This document shows positions 11,301 through 26,560 of a stretch of 64,000 nucleotides of DNA, piece by piece. The notes below the pieces were generated by a model. The model was not told where the DNA came from, did no database searches, and saw nothing but the letters and a program-made list of their open reading frames with translations. A program made the translations under genes and the position numbers. Source of the DNA: Polytrichum commune (Eukaryota > Streptophyta > Polytrichopsida > Polytrichales > Polytrichaceae). The first letter of the stretch is position 1. Each line of letters begins with the position of its first letter. The stretch lies in the NCBI GenBank assembly GCA_950295325.1, contig OX485807.1, positions 13,853,001 through 13,917,000 of the forward strand. Reading direction: 5' to 3'.

Positions 11301-12149
11301 AGAAACTTAGGCAAGGCTTAAGCTAGAGATAATCATCTAACATCTCCATATCTAATCCAATCTATGGATGGTTCATACACCATCGCCGCACATCATTAAA
11401 GCCTAAACATTGTTGTCTTGAGAGGATATACACTAGGATGCCTCGGAAAGTACCACAAAAGGTGGGTAGAGTATAGGGGTCCAATTGACGTCAAGAACCG
11501 ACCTTTGAATATAGAAACAAGGTTGTGTTGGTATCAAAAGTCAAAGTGGCATAGTGTGGACTTATGTTTTCACCGACCACATCATGGTAGGAACTCAGTT
11601 GTATGAGTTACATCCATTGGATGAAAGATTCTACCATGAGTACATTTAACATTAATAAAGTATTTTTGTGTTAAAATATTGGAGGCCCATTTTTATTTTT
11701 ACTTTTTGGGGGATACATGTGATATGTTCTTTTAGTGAAGGATGCATCCCCTAGTCTCTAAACCTTGTTCAACCTAAAAACAAGGTTTCCACACATGTTG
11801 TATGCACTTTTCTTCTTGTGCTCATATCGAGGTGACAAAGAATAGATCAACATTTCTTGCGCCACCCAAGTTCGCATCGACCAACAAAGACTAAGTATGT
11901 CAACAAAGCCCAACCAAAGTCAAGCTAAAATATGTGGGCTTTGTGTCATCACTCTTTATTAATTGGACACCCACATTCGAGTGGTATATGACAACACTTG
12001 TAATCGAGAATGGACACCTAAAAGGCACATGTTACAATGAAATTAGATTGCTTGCTCAAAACTAAACACCCTTCTACGTCCAATAATAAACACCATTGAG
12101 AGAGAAAGAGAGAGAACCTTACGTGATCGTGTAGAGAGTAGGAGACTCA
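11301..12149. other. Unassigned spacer
   Basis: No gene is recognised. A short GA-repeat (gagagagaaagagagagaa) lies near 12097. Other phrases are shared weakly with the dispersed repeat. Confidence 0.4.
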
Positions 12150-12450
12150 ATGCTTAAGTTTGGACTCATACAACTATTGCAACTCTGCTCCAACTTTGAA
12201 ACCATGAGAGGCTATATATGATCATTTGATGAACACAAGTTTCTTCACTTTGATAATGAACAACATATTCATATGAGGTCCAAAACATTCGAAAAAAAAG
12301 TGACTATGGCCTTGATTTGGAGTTGCTAACCATCTTGTACCAATCGTGTGTTCCATATCCTACGAGGGAGTGGGCTAGTTGGAATAAGAAAAAGAAAAAG
12401 GAAAAGAAAGTAACCATTTAAGACCAGCTACCTTAGTAATATGTCTAGTC
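12150..12450 (+). repeat. Copy of the dispersed repeat family
   Basis: It contains, in order, 'atgatcatttgatgaacaca', 'cttcactttgataatgaac', 'attcatatgag.tccaaaac', 'tatggccttgatttggagtt', 'gctaaccatcttgtacc', 'gtgttccatatccta' and 'aaagtaaccatttaagacc'. It matches the copies at 1440 and 32250. Confidence 0.65.
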
Positions 12451-12565
12451 ATCTTTGCTAGGTACCAAAAGTATCCCAAACAGGATTTCTCGGGGAAGAT
12501 GCGGCATTCACAATATCTTTCGTAACAACTTCCGGCACATGTGAGTTTGACTTTTACGGATTAAA

Positions 12566-12693
12566 AAGATGCTTGGATGTCAAAATTAGAAAATGGCCTT
12601 TTAATAAGAGTTGACTTCACACTCATCTACAAGATGCTTCAATGTCAAAATTAGAAATGGCCATTTAAGAAGAGTTGACTTCACACTTATCTA
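12566..12693. repeat. 65-bp tandem duplication
   Basis: Two adjacent copies start at 12566 and 12631 with 'aagatgctt'. Both continue through 'atgtcaaaattagaaa' and 'gagttgacttcacact' to 'atcta', with only a few mismatches. Confidence 0.8.
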
Positions 12694-13233
12694 GGTTCCC
12701 GATCGATGGGAGCACCAAAAAAGCAATTTTCTTAGCTAGGCACTCAAGTCCCAAAAGTCTCCTACGAAAGTCTCACTCTTCACATTTACAAACAAATTCC
12801 GCTACTTGTAGCTCACATATATGTAGACGTCGCCAAACTCCTCTATAAGCTTATGTAGTAGGCTCCTAATTGGTTCAACACATGTGTATGTGGGATGCTT
12901 TTTATAAGGTCATCAAAGCAACGTTGTGGGCACACACTTCTTATCCACAAATTTTGAAGTTGCGGACAAAAATATGAGCAATTTGTGATGTTAGTCGGTT
13001 GAATATCGACTACAGATTTGCTCGCATGAGAGGAAAGTCAACCATCTAATGTTGTTCACTTTGTGCGTTCCTATGATGTAACCGTATCAAGATCAAAGAT
13101 TGTGACTAGACATTTTCGTAATCTACATCTAAGTCAAATGGGGGGTACTAATACCCTAGTCACGGAGTCATAAACATTTCTAGGCCCGTATAGGTTTTTA
13201 TCGAGACCGCTTGACATGGTTCTCATCTTGCTA

Positions 13234-13980
13234 GGGGCCATTCACGGTTGGGGTACTACTTTTGGGACAAAGGACTTAAGGACTTTGTCGCATTGATCGT
13301 GGTTTTTATCATGATTTACTATTATTTGATCAATAAATTTTACATAAATAAGTAGATAGTTCATAAGCTTTATCAAGAAAGATTTTTATTATTATTTAAT
13401 AATCACCCTAAACCCTAGGCCACATCAGTGGCATTTTTTTGCTATTTAGGTGTGCATTGGTGGTCAATTATTTCTTGTTATGTATCTTGGTACCTTGGTA
13501 AAAGTGTCATGTGTCCATTCATATAAATTTTTTTGTCCAATTCTAATACTAGACGTTTCTTTTACGTGCGGCCGTGAGTATATGTATATTTGGACATGTT
13601 TGGTGCCGTATGTAAAGTTGGGCAATTGCTATTCAATACATATTTGGTTCTATTGGTACACACTTGAACGATGAGTGTGAGGAAAAAATTTGGGATCGTT
13701 TCGATTGATTCTTGTTGTCCTTTTCATTCCTTGATCCTAAGGTGAACAATTAAGACAACACTCTTGAATGTCCTTTAAGGAATCAAAAGGATATCTTAGA
13801 TGACCCTATTCCTTCTAAATTAACTTTGTCAGTGTACTCGATATGGAGTATGAAATGTAGGTATGATCCAAAATATGCTTCACAATACAAATCTAAGCAT
13901 ACCAAGCATGTGAAGTTATCCAAAAAAATCCGTTTTCCGTTAGACGGCCAAAAGTAGTACCCCAACCCTGAATGGCCCTG
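13234..13980. mobile_element. Inverted-repeat transposon remnant, TSD CTA
   Basis: The left end contains 'ggggccattcacggttgggg' followed by 'tactacttttgg'. The right end is the complement (ccaaaagtagtaccccaacc, then ctgaatggccc), giving about 31 bp of inverted repeat. It is flanked by CTA at 13231-13233 and 13981-13983. A 3-bp target points to the Harbinger or CACTA side of DNA transposons, but no coding sequence supports either. Confidence 0.6.
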
Positions 13981-14029
13981 CTAACATCATGTTCTCATCT
14001 CCGCTTAACATGGTCTGAGATGACCCTAA

Positions 14030-14235
14030 ACTATTTGGTGATAGTGGAGAGGTACCCATTTCCGAATGGAGTGATTGGCGGTTCGATTCCCACTGTGAAA
14101 TCTTCTCTCTACTTGATGGGGAAATTAACTAGCTAAGTAGGTAGGGAGCCAAGAGCCCACCCGTTGCAAAGTTGGTAGTAAACCCCACCCTGCATCAAGA
14201 GGATTCTTGAGCGGGGTAGAGTCAACGGGTCTCAA
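14030..14235 (+). repeat. Candidate tRNA-derived SINE
   Basis: The segment has an A-box-like 'gtggagaggt' (14048-14057) and about 35 bp later a good B-box 'ggttcgattcc' (14082-14092). A tRNA-unrelated body follows. No anticodon arm or acceptor stem of a functional tRNA can be drawn, so a SINE or tRNA relic is likelier than a tRNA gene. Confidence 0.35.
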
Positions 14236-14399
14236 GTCAGATTGCCTGACATTGGTTATTTACTTACGATGGCCACAAATCCTTAACCTTCCACTCATGT
14301 CAAGATTCATGTCTTTCATGTGAGTTTAAAGGTTTCACTTTTTTTTTAAATATCTATTTCTCACATATTTGACCCCAAAATTAACAACAAAGATCCCAA

Positions 14400-14810
14400 A
14401 TAAACTTGATCATATTAAGTTGAAATGAATCAACGTGAACCTATAGGCGGTAAATTGATAGATGGGTAATGGTGTCTTCTTCTTCTTCTCTCTCTCTCCC
14501 CCCCCCCCCCCCAACCCACTTCTCTAGGATATGAAACTTGGTATTAGTAAAAGATGGTTAGGAAATTCAAATTGAAGCCATGGTGTCTTTCCTCATAAAT
14601 TGAAGCTCATATAAATATCTTGATCATCATTAATGCGAAGATTCTCATGCTCATCAAATGGTCACATAAGCCCCCCGCCCCCTTTTCCACTAGTTAGATT
14701 GACTATTGAGCATAGAAATGTTATCATATTATATTATGATCACGTAGTCCAATCTCTTTTAAACACATGTCTTTTATTTTTATTTTTATATACATGCCTT
14801 TGAAACACAT
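14400..14810 (-). repeat. Copy of the dispersed repeat, with poly-C
   Basis: In minus orientation it carries 'ctaggatatgaaac', 'gatggttagg', 'ttcctcataaa', 'gctcat...atatctt', 'gattctcatgctcatcaaat' and 'attgagc.tagaa'. A 15-base C run (14498-14512), preceded by a CT/CTT repeat, sits at its edge. Confidence 0.55.
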
Positions 14811-14840
14811 GTCTTTTACTTTGAGAACCACACCTAACCA

Positions 14841-15124
14841 CTCCCTCCCTCCCTCCCAAAATGATTGTCCTACTTCCCGGATTTTTTGTCCCAAAATGAT
14901 TGTCCGGTTTACCTACCCGGCTAGAAATTTGAGGTTTGAAGTCAAATATTTTCGCACCAAACTTTCTACATCAAAAAGTCTTTCATCGCTGCAACTTCGT
15001 GACATTTTGGAGTAGTTGTTGTTTTTTTATTTTAAGAGTCATACTTACAACTTGGTCAATGGTCAGCGGGCCTTGATCGCGCCAAAGTAAGAAACACGGA
15101 CAATAGGTTTTGGGATGGAGGGAG
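14841..15124. mobile_element. Stowaway-like MITE
   Basis: The left end 'ctccctccctccctcccaaa' followed by 'atgattgtcc', and the right end 'ggacaataggttttgggatg' followed by 'gagggag', match the plant Stowaway terminal pattern (CTCCCTCC...CCCAAAAT). The length of 284 bp is usual. The flanking dinucleotide reads CA on both sides rather than the canonical TA. The 'cccaaaatgattgtcc' block is repeated once inside. Confidence 0.75.
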
Positions 15125-15169
15125 CACCACTCAAATATGGGCATCATCTTATTTAAGATACGTAACCAA

Positions 15170-15640
15170 ATTAAGCACGTCTACATTAGATTTGTATTGG
15201 ACCCCTTGCATGAATGACACAAATCCTAAGTTTTCCAAACTTTATTAAAGGTAGATGTGTCTAGTAATTCGGTGACTCACATTAATCAAGCACTTGTATT
15301 TAATTGGTATGTGGTTTGGTGTGGCTCCACGAACATATACCCAAAAGAATATGTGTTTGAAAGAGATTAGACTATAAGCACAAATTATGCGAAACACTTT
15401 GAGTTCAATAATCAACAAATGGCCGCTATATGACCTATATGACCACTTCATGAACACAAGAATCTCCACATTAACAATGACTACGATATTCACATATGAG
15501 CTCCAAAAACTACAAGGAATTTGACTACGGCCTTGATTTAGATTTACCAACCACCTCACAATGATCGTGTGTTTCACATTCTACAAGAAGTGGGGTAGTC
15601 GGAAAAAATAACCATTCAAAACCCATCTACCTTATGCTCG
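15170..15640 (+). repeat. Single diverged unit preceding the tandem array
   Basis: This is a diverged copy of the dispersed repeat. It has the upstream 'aagtagatgtg...tggtatgtggtttggtgtgg' part and then the blocks that form the 209-bp unit (gacc.cttcatgaacacaag, gagctccaaa, ctacggcct, gtgtgtttca). It is the likely founder or flank of the array. Confidence 0.6.
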
Positions 15641-17770
15641 AATCAAACTAACCATTTTAAGTTCAATAACAACATAATAGGGCAAACCTTTATGACCATT
15701 TAATGAGCACAATTGACAATGAATAAGACATTCATACGAGCTCCAAACATAACAAGGAACTTGACTATGGCCTCAAGTTATACTCGCTAACCATCTCATG
15801 ATGATTGTGTGTTTCATATCCTAGGAGAAGTTGGATTAGTCGGGGATCTACCTTATGCTCAAATCTTGCTAACCAATTCAAGTTCAATAATCAACATAAC
15901 CGGGCAGACCTTTATGACCATTTAATGAGCACAATTGACAATGAATAAGACATTCATACGAGCTCCAAACATAATGAGGAACTTGACTACGGCCTCAATT
16001 TATACTTGCTAACCATCTCGTAATGATTGTGTGTTTCATATTCTAAGAGAAGTTGGATTAGTCGGGGGAAAAAGTAACCATTTTAAGTTCAATAATCAAC
16101 AAAATGGAGCAGACCTTTATGACCATTCAATGAGCACAATTTGACAATGAATAAGACATTCATACGAGCTCCAAACATGATAATGAGGAACTTGACTACG
16201 GCCTCAAGTTATACTCACTAACCATCTCGTAACGATTGTGTGTTTCATATCCTAGGAGAAGTTGGATTAATCGTGGGAATAAGTAACCATTTTAAGTTCA
16301 ATAATGGAGCAGACCTTCATGACCATTTAATAAGCACAATTTGACAATGAATAAGACATTCATACGAGCTCCGAACATAACGAGACTTGACTACGGCCTC
16401 AATTTATGCTTGCTAACCATCTCATCACAACTGTGTGTTTCATATCCTAGGAGAAGTTCGATTAGTCGGGGGAAAAAGTAACCATTTTAAGTTCAATAAT
16501 CAACAAAATGGAGCAGACCTTTATGACCATTCAATGAGCACAATTTGACAATGAATAAGACATTCATACGAGCTCCAAACATAATGAGGAACTTAACTAC
16601 GGCCTCGAGTTATACTCACTAACCATCTCGTAATGATTGTGTGCTTCATATCCTAAGAGAAGTTGGATTGATCAGGGGAAAAAGTAACCATTTTAAGTTC
16701 AATAATCAACAGAATGGAGCAGACCTTTACGACCATTCAATGAGCACAATTTGACAATGAATAAGACATTCATACGAGCTCCAAACATGATAATGAGGAA
16801 CTTGACTACGGCCTCAAGTTATGCTTGCTAACCATCTCGTAACAATTGTGTGTTTCATATCCTAGGAGAAGTTGGATTAGTCGGGGGAAAAAGTAACCAT
16901 TTTAAGTTCAATAATCAACAGAATGGAGCAGACCTTTACGACCATTCAATGAGCACAATTTGACAATGAATAAGACATTCATACGAGCTCCAAACATGAT
17001 AATGAGGAACTTGACTACGGCCTCAAGTTATGCTTGCTAACCATCTCGTAACAATTGTGTGTTTCATATCCTAGGAGAAGTTGGATTAGTCGGGGGAAAA
17101 AGTAACCATTTTAAGTTCAATAATCAACAGAATGGAGCAGACCTTTACGACCATTCAATGAGCACAATTTGACAATGAATAAGACATTCATACGAACTCC
17201 AAACATGATAATGAGGAACTTGACTACGGCCTCAAGTTATGCTTGCTAACCATCTCGTAACAATTGTGTGTTTCATATCCTAGGAGAAGTTGGATTAGTC
17301 GGGGGAAAAAGTAACCATTTTAAGTTCAATAATCAACAGAATGGAGCAGACCTTTACGACCATTCAATGAGCACAATTTGACAATGAATAAGACATTCAT
17401 ACGAGCTCCAAACATGATAATGAGGAACTTGACTACGGCCTCAAGTTATGCTTGCTAACCATCTCGTAACAATTGTGTGTTTCATATCCTAGGAGAAGTT
17501 GGATTAGTCGGGGGAAAAAGTAACCATTTTAAGTTCAATAATCAACAGAATGGAGCAGACCTTCATGACCATTTAATGAGCACAATTTGACAATGAATAA
17601 GACATTCATACGAGCTCCAAACATGATAACGAGGAACTCGACTACGGCCTCAAGTTACGCTTGCTAACCATCTCCCTGATGATTGTGTACATGTTTCATA
17701 TCCTAGGAGAAGTGGATTAGTGGGGTGGGGGTGGGGGTGATAAAGTAACCATTTAAGACCCGTCTACCTT
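15640..17770 (+). repeat. Tandem array of about ten 209-bp units
   Basis: The phrase 'accattttaagttcaataa' (or a close variant) begins units at 15651, 15872, 16078, 16286, 16481, 16687, 16896, 17105, 17314 and 17523. A final partial unit starts at 17758. Spacing is 195-221 bp in the first half and exactly 209 bp in the last four intervals. Each unit carries 'gagcagacctt', 'tgagcacaatttgacaatga', 'cattcatacgagctccaaac', 'gactacggcctcaagttat' and 'cctaggagaagttggatta'. The older units at the left are more diverged and the right-hand units are nearly identical. There are no open frames of note. Confidence 0.95.
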
Positions 17771-18198
17771 ATGGGTACGAAATGCGCGTGTCTATGATAT
17801 GTACCTTACCTTATGGGTACAATGGACTGCACCAATTGGTACATTCCACGCTGTCTTTGAACCCAATTAAATAAAGAACGCGTTTGGCAGTGTCTTTATG
17901 ATACCCGAAGGGGGGGGGGGGTCTAAGGGATGGGCTTGCGGATGGGGAGTTGTCAGGGTTGGGAGGGGGGCCGCATTGAAGGAAGTGGATATAAAGCCTT
18001 ACATGTGTGTTAATATGCGGGAAAGGAAGGAAGCCCAAGCGAATTGGGCTTGGGCTTGCATTGGGCGTACAACCAAGGCTCGTATATAACCGAGTGCATG
18101 ATGATGGGGATCATATATAGAGTGTGTGTCCGCCAACCAAATCTCTTGCTCTCCAAGCGACCCCCTCGTCGACGTAGTTTTTGTATGGGGTTATATGG
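17771..18198. other. Unassigned spacer with poly-G tract
   Basis: No gene is recognised. A 12-base G run lies at 17910-17921. The two short opposing reading frames that overlap it have no recognisable domain. Confidence 0.4.
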
Positions 18199-18201
18199 TA
18201 A

Positions 18202-18763
18202 GGGCGTGTTTACACCATGGAACTGTGAATTTGGATCAAGGAAGATGGTCTTTTTTCATGGTCTGATTTCATGGTCTGATTTCTTAAAAGAATCGATTTA
18301 CGAAGCTTTTGGGAGCTCCTCACTAGGTGTAAATCAAACGTGGACCAAGAGGAATGACCGTGCACCAAAAAATGAATGTGCTGATTGGTTTTGAAGAACA
18401 TGAAATGAAATCAAGTTTGATTATTGTCTTGTCTTCTATTGTTTTCATCTTCTCTTCCCCCCCCCCCCCCAAAAAAAACTTCATTAAAATTTTATTATAA
18501 TAACATTTCTCTAGGACGGGTCCTTGTTTTTTTTTCCCTACTAGAGCACCTTTTTGCCTCTTCCACCGCGAAAAACCATTGGACCGTGTCAGTGGATAAG
18601 GTAGGCCTTAAAATATGTCTTTTGGGGACCTCGAACTTCATGGCCACTTTGACATTTTTTTTCCTTGGTGTAAACTGAAGTGGTCCCGGGACAAGTTCAA
18701 CAACTAATCACATGTTTTATAGGGCCTTGGGATGACTTCATGGTTCATGGTGTAAACAATCCC
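18202..18763. mobile_element. PIF/Harbinger (Tourist-like) MITE
   Basis: The left end GGGCGTGTTTACACCATGGA and the reverse complement of the right end (gggattgtttacaccatgaa) match. They are flanked by TAA on both sides (18199-18201 and 18764-18766). A 14-base C run followed by A8 lies inside (18457-18478). The length is 562 bp with no transposase. Confidence 0.8.
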
Positions 18764-18766
18764 TAA

Positions 18767-20598
18767 GAGATTATAACAATGTGGGACCAGTATAGATGTG
18801 AATGCATGAGGGAGAGAGGAAGTTATCAGACACGAGTGAACCTCTCATCCATCCAACATACAAACTTGACCCCCTATAGGTTCATGGACCAACTCATCGC
18901 AAATGATCTTGAGTACACTGATTTGGGGCCTTGGAAGTTAATTATGGTGCACTACGTTTGTGTTTGTTGTCACACAATGCATGCATAAATCCAGACTATC
19001 TTAAAGTTTGCAATCATCTAAATGCCATGTTCATGTAGGTTGGGACATGTCAACATTTTCACATTCACTTATTTAGACAAAGTTTGGACACTCACCAAGC
19101 TTGAACCCTCTCCAACTCTATGGTACTCACACGGAGGTTTTACTTTTTTTTTTTTTTTAAACATCATAAGAGAGTGGCTTGAAGCTCATGATCAATATTA
19201 TGCAAGTGGTAATGGAAAACTCCAATATTTATAGGTGTTCAAGCATGATAGAACTTGTCAACGCTCTCTTCAAGAGGGAAAGGTACACGTGGCGATCCAC
19301 TAAAAAAACGTGGTGCGATAGATGATAGGAATCCATTCGGAATTTCAAAATAGAAACTATATTTTTTTTTTAAATCTTAATAAAGTACATTCCTTTTGAA
19401 AACATAACAAACATATTCCAAAAATCATAAATATATATAGAATATTCCCGATTATACGTATAACTTGTTACGGAGAACATATTCCATCACGATTTTCATA
19501 CATTCCACTGAGCACACATTTATTGCTCAGATTCCACAAGTGTACTCAAAACTTCGATGGGTGTAGCACTTATGGGCATTCATAGCCTCAAAGAATGTGG
19601 CCTGTTGCTTGGCGGATAAGGACATTGAAGTCGAAAGAAGAGGGAAAACAGAGCACACTTTCATCATGGTTGAACACCATACAAATGAGTACTGACCGAC
19701 CACTTATTACTTAAAAGCCGAGACCGAATCACAAGCACACATTCAACTTATGTTACCATCAAGTTGATATTAGCCTCTGTCTTACAAAGGGCCATTACAC
19801 TTCGCTATTCTAGGTAAGTCAGTTTTTTTGACACCATCTGAATGTATTTCTAGTTTCATATGTCTTTTGGTTGTCTGGATGTGATGTATCAATTTTACAT
19901 CTCACTTAGATCCAAAACCGACCTATACACCACTCAGATTTTAGGGTTTTCGATTAAGATAAGTGCCAAGATTAGGTTTGCTGACCTTGTATTGTTTATA
20001 GGTTAAACTTGTCATCAAAAAAAGACTGTAATGACTTCCATACCTTAGGTTGTTTCTAAGGTAAGCTATCTTTAAAGCGACATCTCTAGGGTTTTTGTTG
20101 ATTTTGGGTCTCTTAATATTTTGAAATTCTATAGGGAAGTTAACTTAGTAAAATGATTGGGTTAGAAACATGCCCATGAATCTTATTTTGATTTTGTTTG
20201 CTCCTATGAATCATCAAAGTGAAGTGCGCCGTTGGATGTTTTGGCATCACTTAGGGTCCCACTACCTATTGTTGGTTTGTTATGTGAGAATGGCCACCTA
20301 ATTAACCTTTTAATGTGTGAGAATCTTATACTGAAAGAGGTTACCATTCACCTTTTGTTAAATACTTCTTACAATGCCTGATTGAATGTGTAGATCCTAG
20401 ACTAGCCAATGTGATTGGCCAAAGTTGGTATTCTTCTATACCATTTTTACACTATCCTTACACCACCACTATCCTAGACTAGCCAATATGAGTGATCTTC
20501 TATGCCATTCTTACACCATTCTCACACCGCCACTATGATTGACCACAATTGGTGCTATTTGTATTGTACTTGATGCCACATATGATTAGTGGCTTACT
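18767..20598. other. Unassigned spacer with repeat fragments
   Basis: No gene is recognised. A 'cacttagatccaaaaccg' to 'caccactcagattt' stretch near 19904-19941 matches the outer part of the dispersed repeat. A diverged local duplication ('cctagactagccaat...') occurs at about 20396 and 20473. Confidence 0.4.
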
Positions 20599-20600
20599 TA

Positions 20601-21349
20601 AGGTAGAGGGTGCTTTAACCAATACTTTAAGTTACTGCACATACATATGGCTATGTGGTTGATATAAAATAAACAAATAAACAAATTGTATTAGCCTTTG
20701 GGCAAATCGTATAAATAAAGAAAAAAAATCATTTTCAGCCTCGATTGAATATTTGATGAATATTCAAAATCAAAACCACTAGCTTCCTTAAACCAACCCC
20801 TAGGCCCCATGAATAACAATTTTGCATGTGATGAGGACCCCAACCTTCATTGCCTAGAACCAACACAAGATTGTCTAGAACCAACACAACATAGTCGGGT
20901 ACTAGACCCAAGCTAGATCAAAGCCCAACATACCTCTATGATGGTTGTAGAACCGTCCCTTTGCATCCCAAGTACTAACCCCCTTCCTGCCCAGAACCGG
21001 CTCCCTTGCCTTTGTGGGCCTACCTCCTTGCCTTTGTGGGCTTGAACCATTCCCCCCCCCCCCCCCCCCCAATGAAGAGAATGGCTAGAACAGGCTAGAA
21101 TAAGCTTTGACAAGCCACCCTAAACCTAACTTGAACCGATCCGAGATAGAATGGAGCCCGTTACCTACCCTGTATGGAGGTAGTGGAGGTCAATATGCGG
21201 TGACAGCAAATATTGACACCTAAACCCGTCACTCCATGAGAAAGAGCACTCCTTTTCCATGAGGGGTTCAAGCTAGTAGAGTGTTGGTGATTGGGAGGCG
21301 TTTATAGGTGTTGCTTTTGGGTGGGTGTTGGTTTGAGCACCCTCTACCT
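20601..21349. mobile_element. Candidate inverted-repeat element with TA target
   Basis: The left end 'aggtagagggtgctttaacc' and the right end 'ggtttgagcaccctctacct' are complementary over about 20 bp, and TA borders both (20599-20600 and 21350-21351). A 19-base C run (21052-21070) lies inside. The interior shows no gene. Confidence 0.5.
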
Positions 21350-21351
21350 TA

Positions 21352-22350
21352 ATGCACCATCACACTCTCTTGTCGATGTTTTGAGGACCGAATCTAAAGG
21401 TCACATTTAGGTTAGATGTTTTTTCTCCAAGCAATCATTGTTGCACAGCAATACGAACGTACACGTTTACATTATGGTCTTCTGATTTCAGACACATGAA
21501 CAATTGAGAATTTGTGCAAACAATCCTAACTCTACAAAGCTTCCATCCGTACAGTCAAATCCACTGTAAGAGGTGCCAATTCTCTGTTAAAACACTTTTG
21601 AATTGCAATGAACTGTTGTAGGCGTTTTTGCTTCGGCCTTTCAGGGCTAAAGTGGCCAACCTTTTCATTAAAATGTCTACACATGACTTCGAGGCTCCAC
21701 CAGTTTACTCATTTGATCACTAATTCCATCATACAAGACTACAAATGACAAAGCATGTAATATATAGGACATTTCTTTCTTAACCATTTCTCAAAGTCCA
21801 AATTCAGCCGTAGCAATAACTCACAGGAATGTCATCCCAATGTTCAAATCACACAACACCAAGGATGAAATCAAAGAACAAAGTCTAATCTGTGACACAA
21901 GTTCGCTAAGCAAGGAAATAGAGTTCTACCCATGAAACACTCATGGCTAGAATCAGACACATATAAGCAAATAGGTCTAGATAGGTGCGCAAATATTTCT
22001 TTGATGATAATTGCAAAATCAACAACAAGAAAGTTAAGGTCCTGAAAACAGGGACCTAATCCACTTCATACAATATCTGAAATAGAATCTGTCACAAATT
22101 TGCTGCCCAAAACTAAGGATAAGCGAGTAAGTATCTGCACAAAATTTCACTCGATGCTACAGGAGCATAAGAATCAGATGATGTGTATGGACATGAGAAC
22201 TTATCGCTTCAAAAAAATAAGAATCTGAACCAGAATTGAGATCCATTAGTTTCCCCTCTGCTACCTGTATTTTCTGCAGCAGGCAACACAACCTACTGTT
22301 TACTCTGCCAATGATGAGTAACAAACTTCTAAACCTACAGCGTGAGATAC
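21352..22350. other. Spacer downstream of the bZIP gene
   Basis: No gene is recognised. This DNA lacks the repeat phrases common elsewhere in the window. It may include the distal 3' untranslated part of the bZIP gene, whose end I cannot fix. Confidence 0.35.
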
Positions 22351-23028
22351 CGCTTAACAATATCATAAATACTATTTATCCTCTGGACATGGACAATGAA
22401 GTGGGGAACAGAGTCGTTCACATGTGAAATTTGTAAATCTAAAAACTAGTAGCAAGCACTTTAGCAACTGTGTACAACTACGAGAGTGTGTGTAAGACAT
22501 GTCTATGGCCATACTTCGAGGGATATGCTCTAATTTGGACCTTAAAAGGTGAAGAATTAAGTATGGCCTAAAAGAATTTCGTAAAAAATCTAGCGTGACG
22601 TTGGAGAGCGCTCCACCCAATTATCCTCGCCTGCCATTGCAGAATGTTTGCATCTCAATAGAGCCTCTCCTGGTCCTCAATACATGGACGTCAGAAGATC
22701 AGCCAATGACCGCCCAGCCAAAAACTCTCCTCACAAAGTAAGACCACAAAGCTCCTGTTCCAGCAGTTTTGCTTGCTTTAGTACTTGCTTAATCCGAAAC
22801 TTGAGGGATGAAGAGAAAGGGACAACCCCTTCGATAACAGCATAAGATGACCCCTTCAAATACTCCCTAGTTGACTGCATCATCTTGAATGTCGGCCCAA
22901 CCCACTGGTAAGAATCATGCCGGTTGTGCCACCTACACTTGATTCTGCAAAACGTTCAGGACGCAATCCTTGCATACCAACTCCAGAAATATGAATTCAA
23001 GTAGAACTTGTACATTATTCATTGTCCA

Positions 23029-26062
<3,034 letters not shown>

Positions 26063-26560
26063 TGCTTAACCGTGTCTTCTTTCCTTAGAATCCCGATGTT
26101 GTTCTTAGTTTTCGTTGGATATCTTTGTCCCCTGTTCCTTCGAGAGCAAATAGCAAACCCTCACGTCTTAAAATGAGGTAACCTTATTGCACACAATGCC
26201 TTCCGTATGCTTGACGTGGCAAGAAATCCTTAAAATAGTATCCTAATGCTGCTGAGCGAAGTCCTGATAGACAACTTTCAAAGGGCAACCCCTTGATGCT
26301 CTCGCAAATCCGTCGCCTCCACTCCACAAAGATCCAAGTAGATCGCAAGAAGACGGCCGAAGCTCACCACTCAATCAACCAAACTAAACTTCGTGATATC
26401 CCTCTCTCTTCTCAACCACTTCCCCTCACAGCAACAACATCCTCTCGGCATCTTTCTTACTTCCTTTAACTCAAAGCACCACCTCTCTCTCTCCCTCCCT
26501 CCCTCCCTCCCTCACTCCCTCACTCACTCACTCCTTCCTAAAGATCGAACCCCAGGACTC
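26063..26560 (-). promoter_or_regulatory. bZIP 5' leader and pyrimidine/purine-rich upstream tract
   Basis: The 340 bp upstream of the start codon, read on the minus strand, carries no ATG, which fits a transcribed leader. Further upstream (about 26480-26540) a (CTCT/CTCC/CTCA)n tract is purine-rich on the coding strand. Such GA/CT tracts are common near plant promoters. No convincing TATA box was found. Confidence 0.45.

Noticed and set aside
13397-13413. Telomere-like phrase (accctaaaccctagg)
   Set aside because: There is only about one and a half copies of the plant telomere unit and no array, so it is chance or an ancient scar.
15640-17770. CRISPR-like array
   Set aside because: Units are 209 bp with no short repeat/unique spacer alternation, and the context is a plant genome.
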